From the NCBI GenBank assembly GCA_001556025.1, contig LSIB01000148.1, forward strand, positions 1 through 12,988: a DNA stretch of 12,988 nt, read 5' to 3'. Source of the stretch: Rhizobiales bacterium CCH3-A5. GTDB lineage: Bacteria; Pseudomonadota; Alphaproteobacteria; Rhizobiales; Beijerinckiaceae. Both the position numbers and the translations under genes were made by a program. Of the stretch, positions 12,691 to 12,988 are shown piece by piece (position 1 is the stretch's first letter; every line of letters starts with the position of its first letter). A model generated the notes under the pieces. That model saw nothing but the letters and a program-made list of their open reading frames with translations, did not search any database and was not told where the DNA came from.

Positions 12691-12988
12691 ATGCAGCGAA
12701 GACGATTTGGGCGTGAGTTCAAGATCGAGGCGGTTCGCCTGATCAGGGAACGCGGTGTGAGCGTCGCGCAAGCGGCTCGGGACCTGGAGGTCCACGAGAA
12801 CGTGCTGCGCAAATGGGTGAAGGAGCTTGCCGCCGATGCGACACAGGCCTTTCCCGGGCATGGGCAGATGAAGCCGGAGCAGCTTGAGATCGAGCGGCTA
12901 CGGCGCGAGGTGACCAAGCTCAAGGCGGAGCGCGACATCCTAAAAACGTATGGCCCGCCCCGTCTGCAAGGGTGTTTTGGTTGGCATG
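12691..12988 (+). CDS. IS3-family transposase OrfA, partial or disrupted
   Basis: This reading frame is open to the window edge (99 codons seen). The helix-turn-helix is clear (RRRFGREFKIEAVRLIRERG, then VSVAQAARDLEVHENVLRKWV, about residues 3-43). It is followed by a linker and a leucine-zipper segment (LEIERLRREVTKLKAERDILK). GAGGTGG precedes the ATG. OrfA normally ends shortly after ERDILKK with a KAAAYFA-type stretch and a -1 slippery site leading into orfB. Here the sequence departs after ILK at about 12942-12948 (TYGPPRLQGCFGWH), which suggests an internal deletion or another junction. The right part lies beyond the window. Confidence 0.8.
   Translation, partial: MQRRRFGREFKIEAVRLIRERGVSVAQAARDLEVHENVLRKWVKELAADATQAFPGHGQMKPEQLEIERLRREVTKLKAERDILKTYGPPRLQGCFGWH

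Noticed and set aside
1..12988. CRISPR array, tRNA or rRNA
   Set aside because: No regularly spaced repeats and no cloverleaf or rRNA signature sequences were found on reading the window.

Overview
The window looks like a GC-rich alphaproteobacterial accessory region, probably Rhizobiales (Bradyrhizobium, Nitrobacter, Methylobacterium or relatives). This rests on codon use, on DUF4337 and FAS1-type genes, and on the mix of IS66, IS630 and IS3 elements. It is an inference from composition and gene content; there is no rRNA or core gene to fix the taxon. No tRNA, rRNA or CRISPR array was seen.

Layout, left to right. (1) 28-1570: an intact IS66-family transposase (TnpC) and the probable right end of its element. 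(2) 1806-2908: a small metal-associated block. It has a Cys-rich two-TM protein, a Met/His-rich secreted peptide with a strong terminator, and, on the opposite strand, a frameshifted and truncated DsbB/BdbC-type gene. (3) 2900-3631: a serine resolvase with a possible res region upstream. (4) 3658-5001: a c-di-GMP phosphodiesterase with a complete EAL site and a degenerate GGDEF domain. (5) 5179-8970: small envelope or secreted genes. These are a DUF4337 membrane protein, a short gene split by an in-frame amber codon, an unknown secreted protein, a FAS1 (fasciclin) protein, two small secreted proteins and a possible single-TM microprotein. (6) 9007-9236: a decayed IS630-type transposase fragment. 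(7) 9321-12467: a mercury-resistance locus. merR is divergent from merT, merP, a frameshifted merF and merA, and a 38-residue Met-rich membrane protein converges on merA. (8) From 12691: an IS3-family orfA cut by the window edge.

The mer genes give a coherent narrow-spectrum Hg(II) pathway. MerR senses Hg(II) and controls a divergent promoter, MerP binds Hg(II) in the periplasm, MerT carries it inward, and MerA reduces it to Hg(0). No merB, merD or merE is visible. merF appears to have lost one base just before its Cys-Cys pair. Because the normal merF stop overlaps the merA start (ATGA), the lesion should also uncouple merF and merA translation.

The strongest points for follow-up are the merF lesion, the small Met/Cys-rich proteins flanking the locus, the MerR with a CueR-length metal loop and an atypical operator, the amber-split gene, and a strong hairpin just before the 8476 start. 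I see no clear wholly new multi-gene system. The novelty lies in small uncharacterised envelope proteins and in decay scars.
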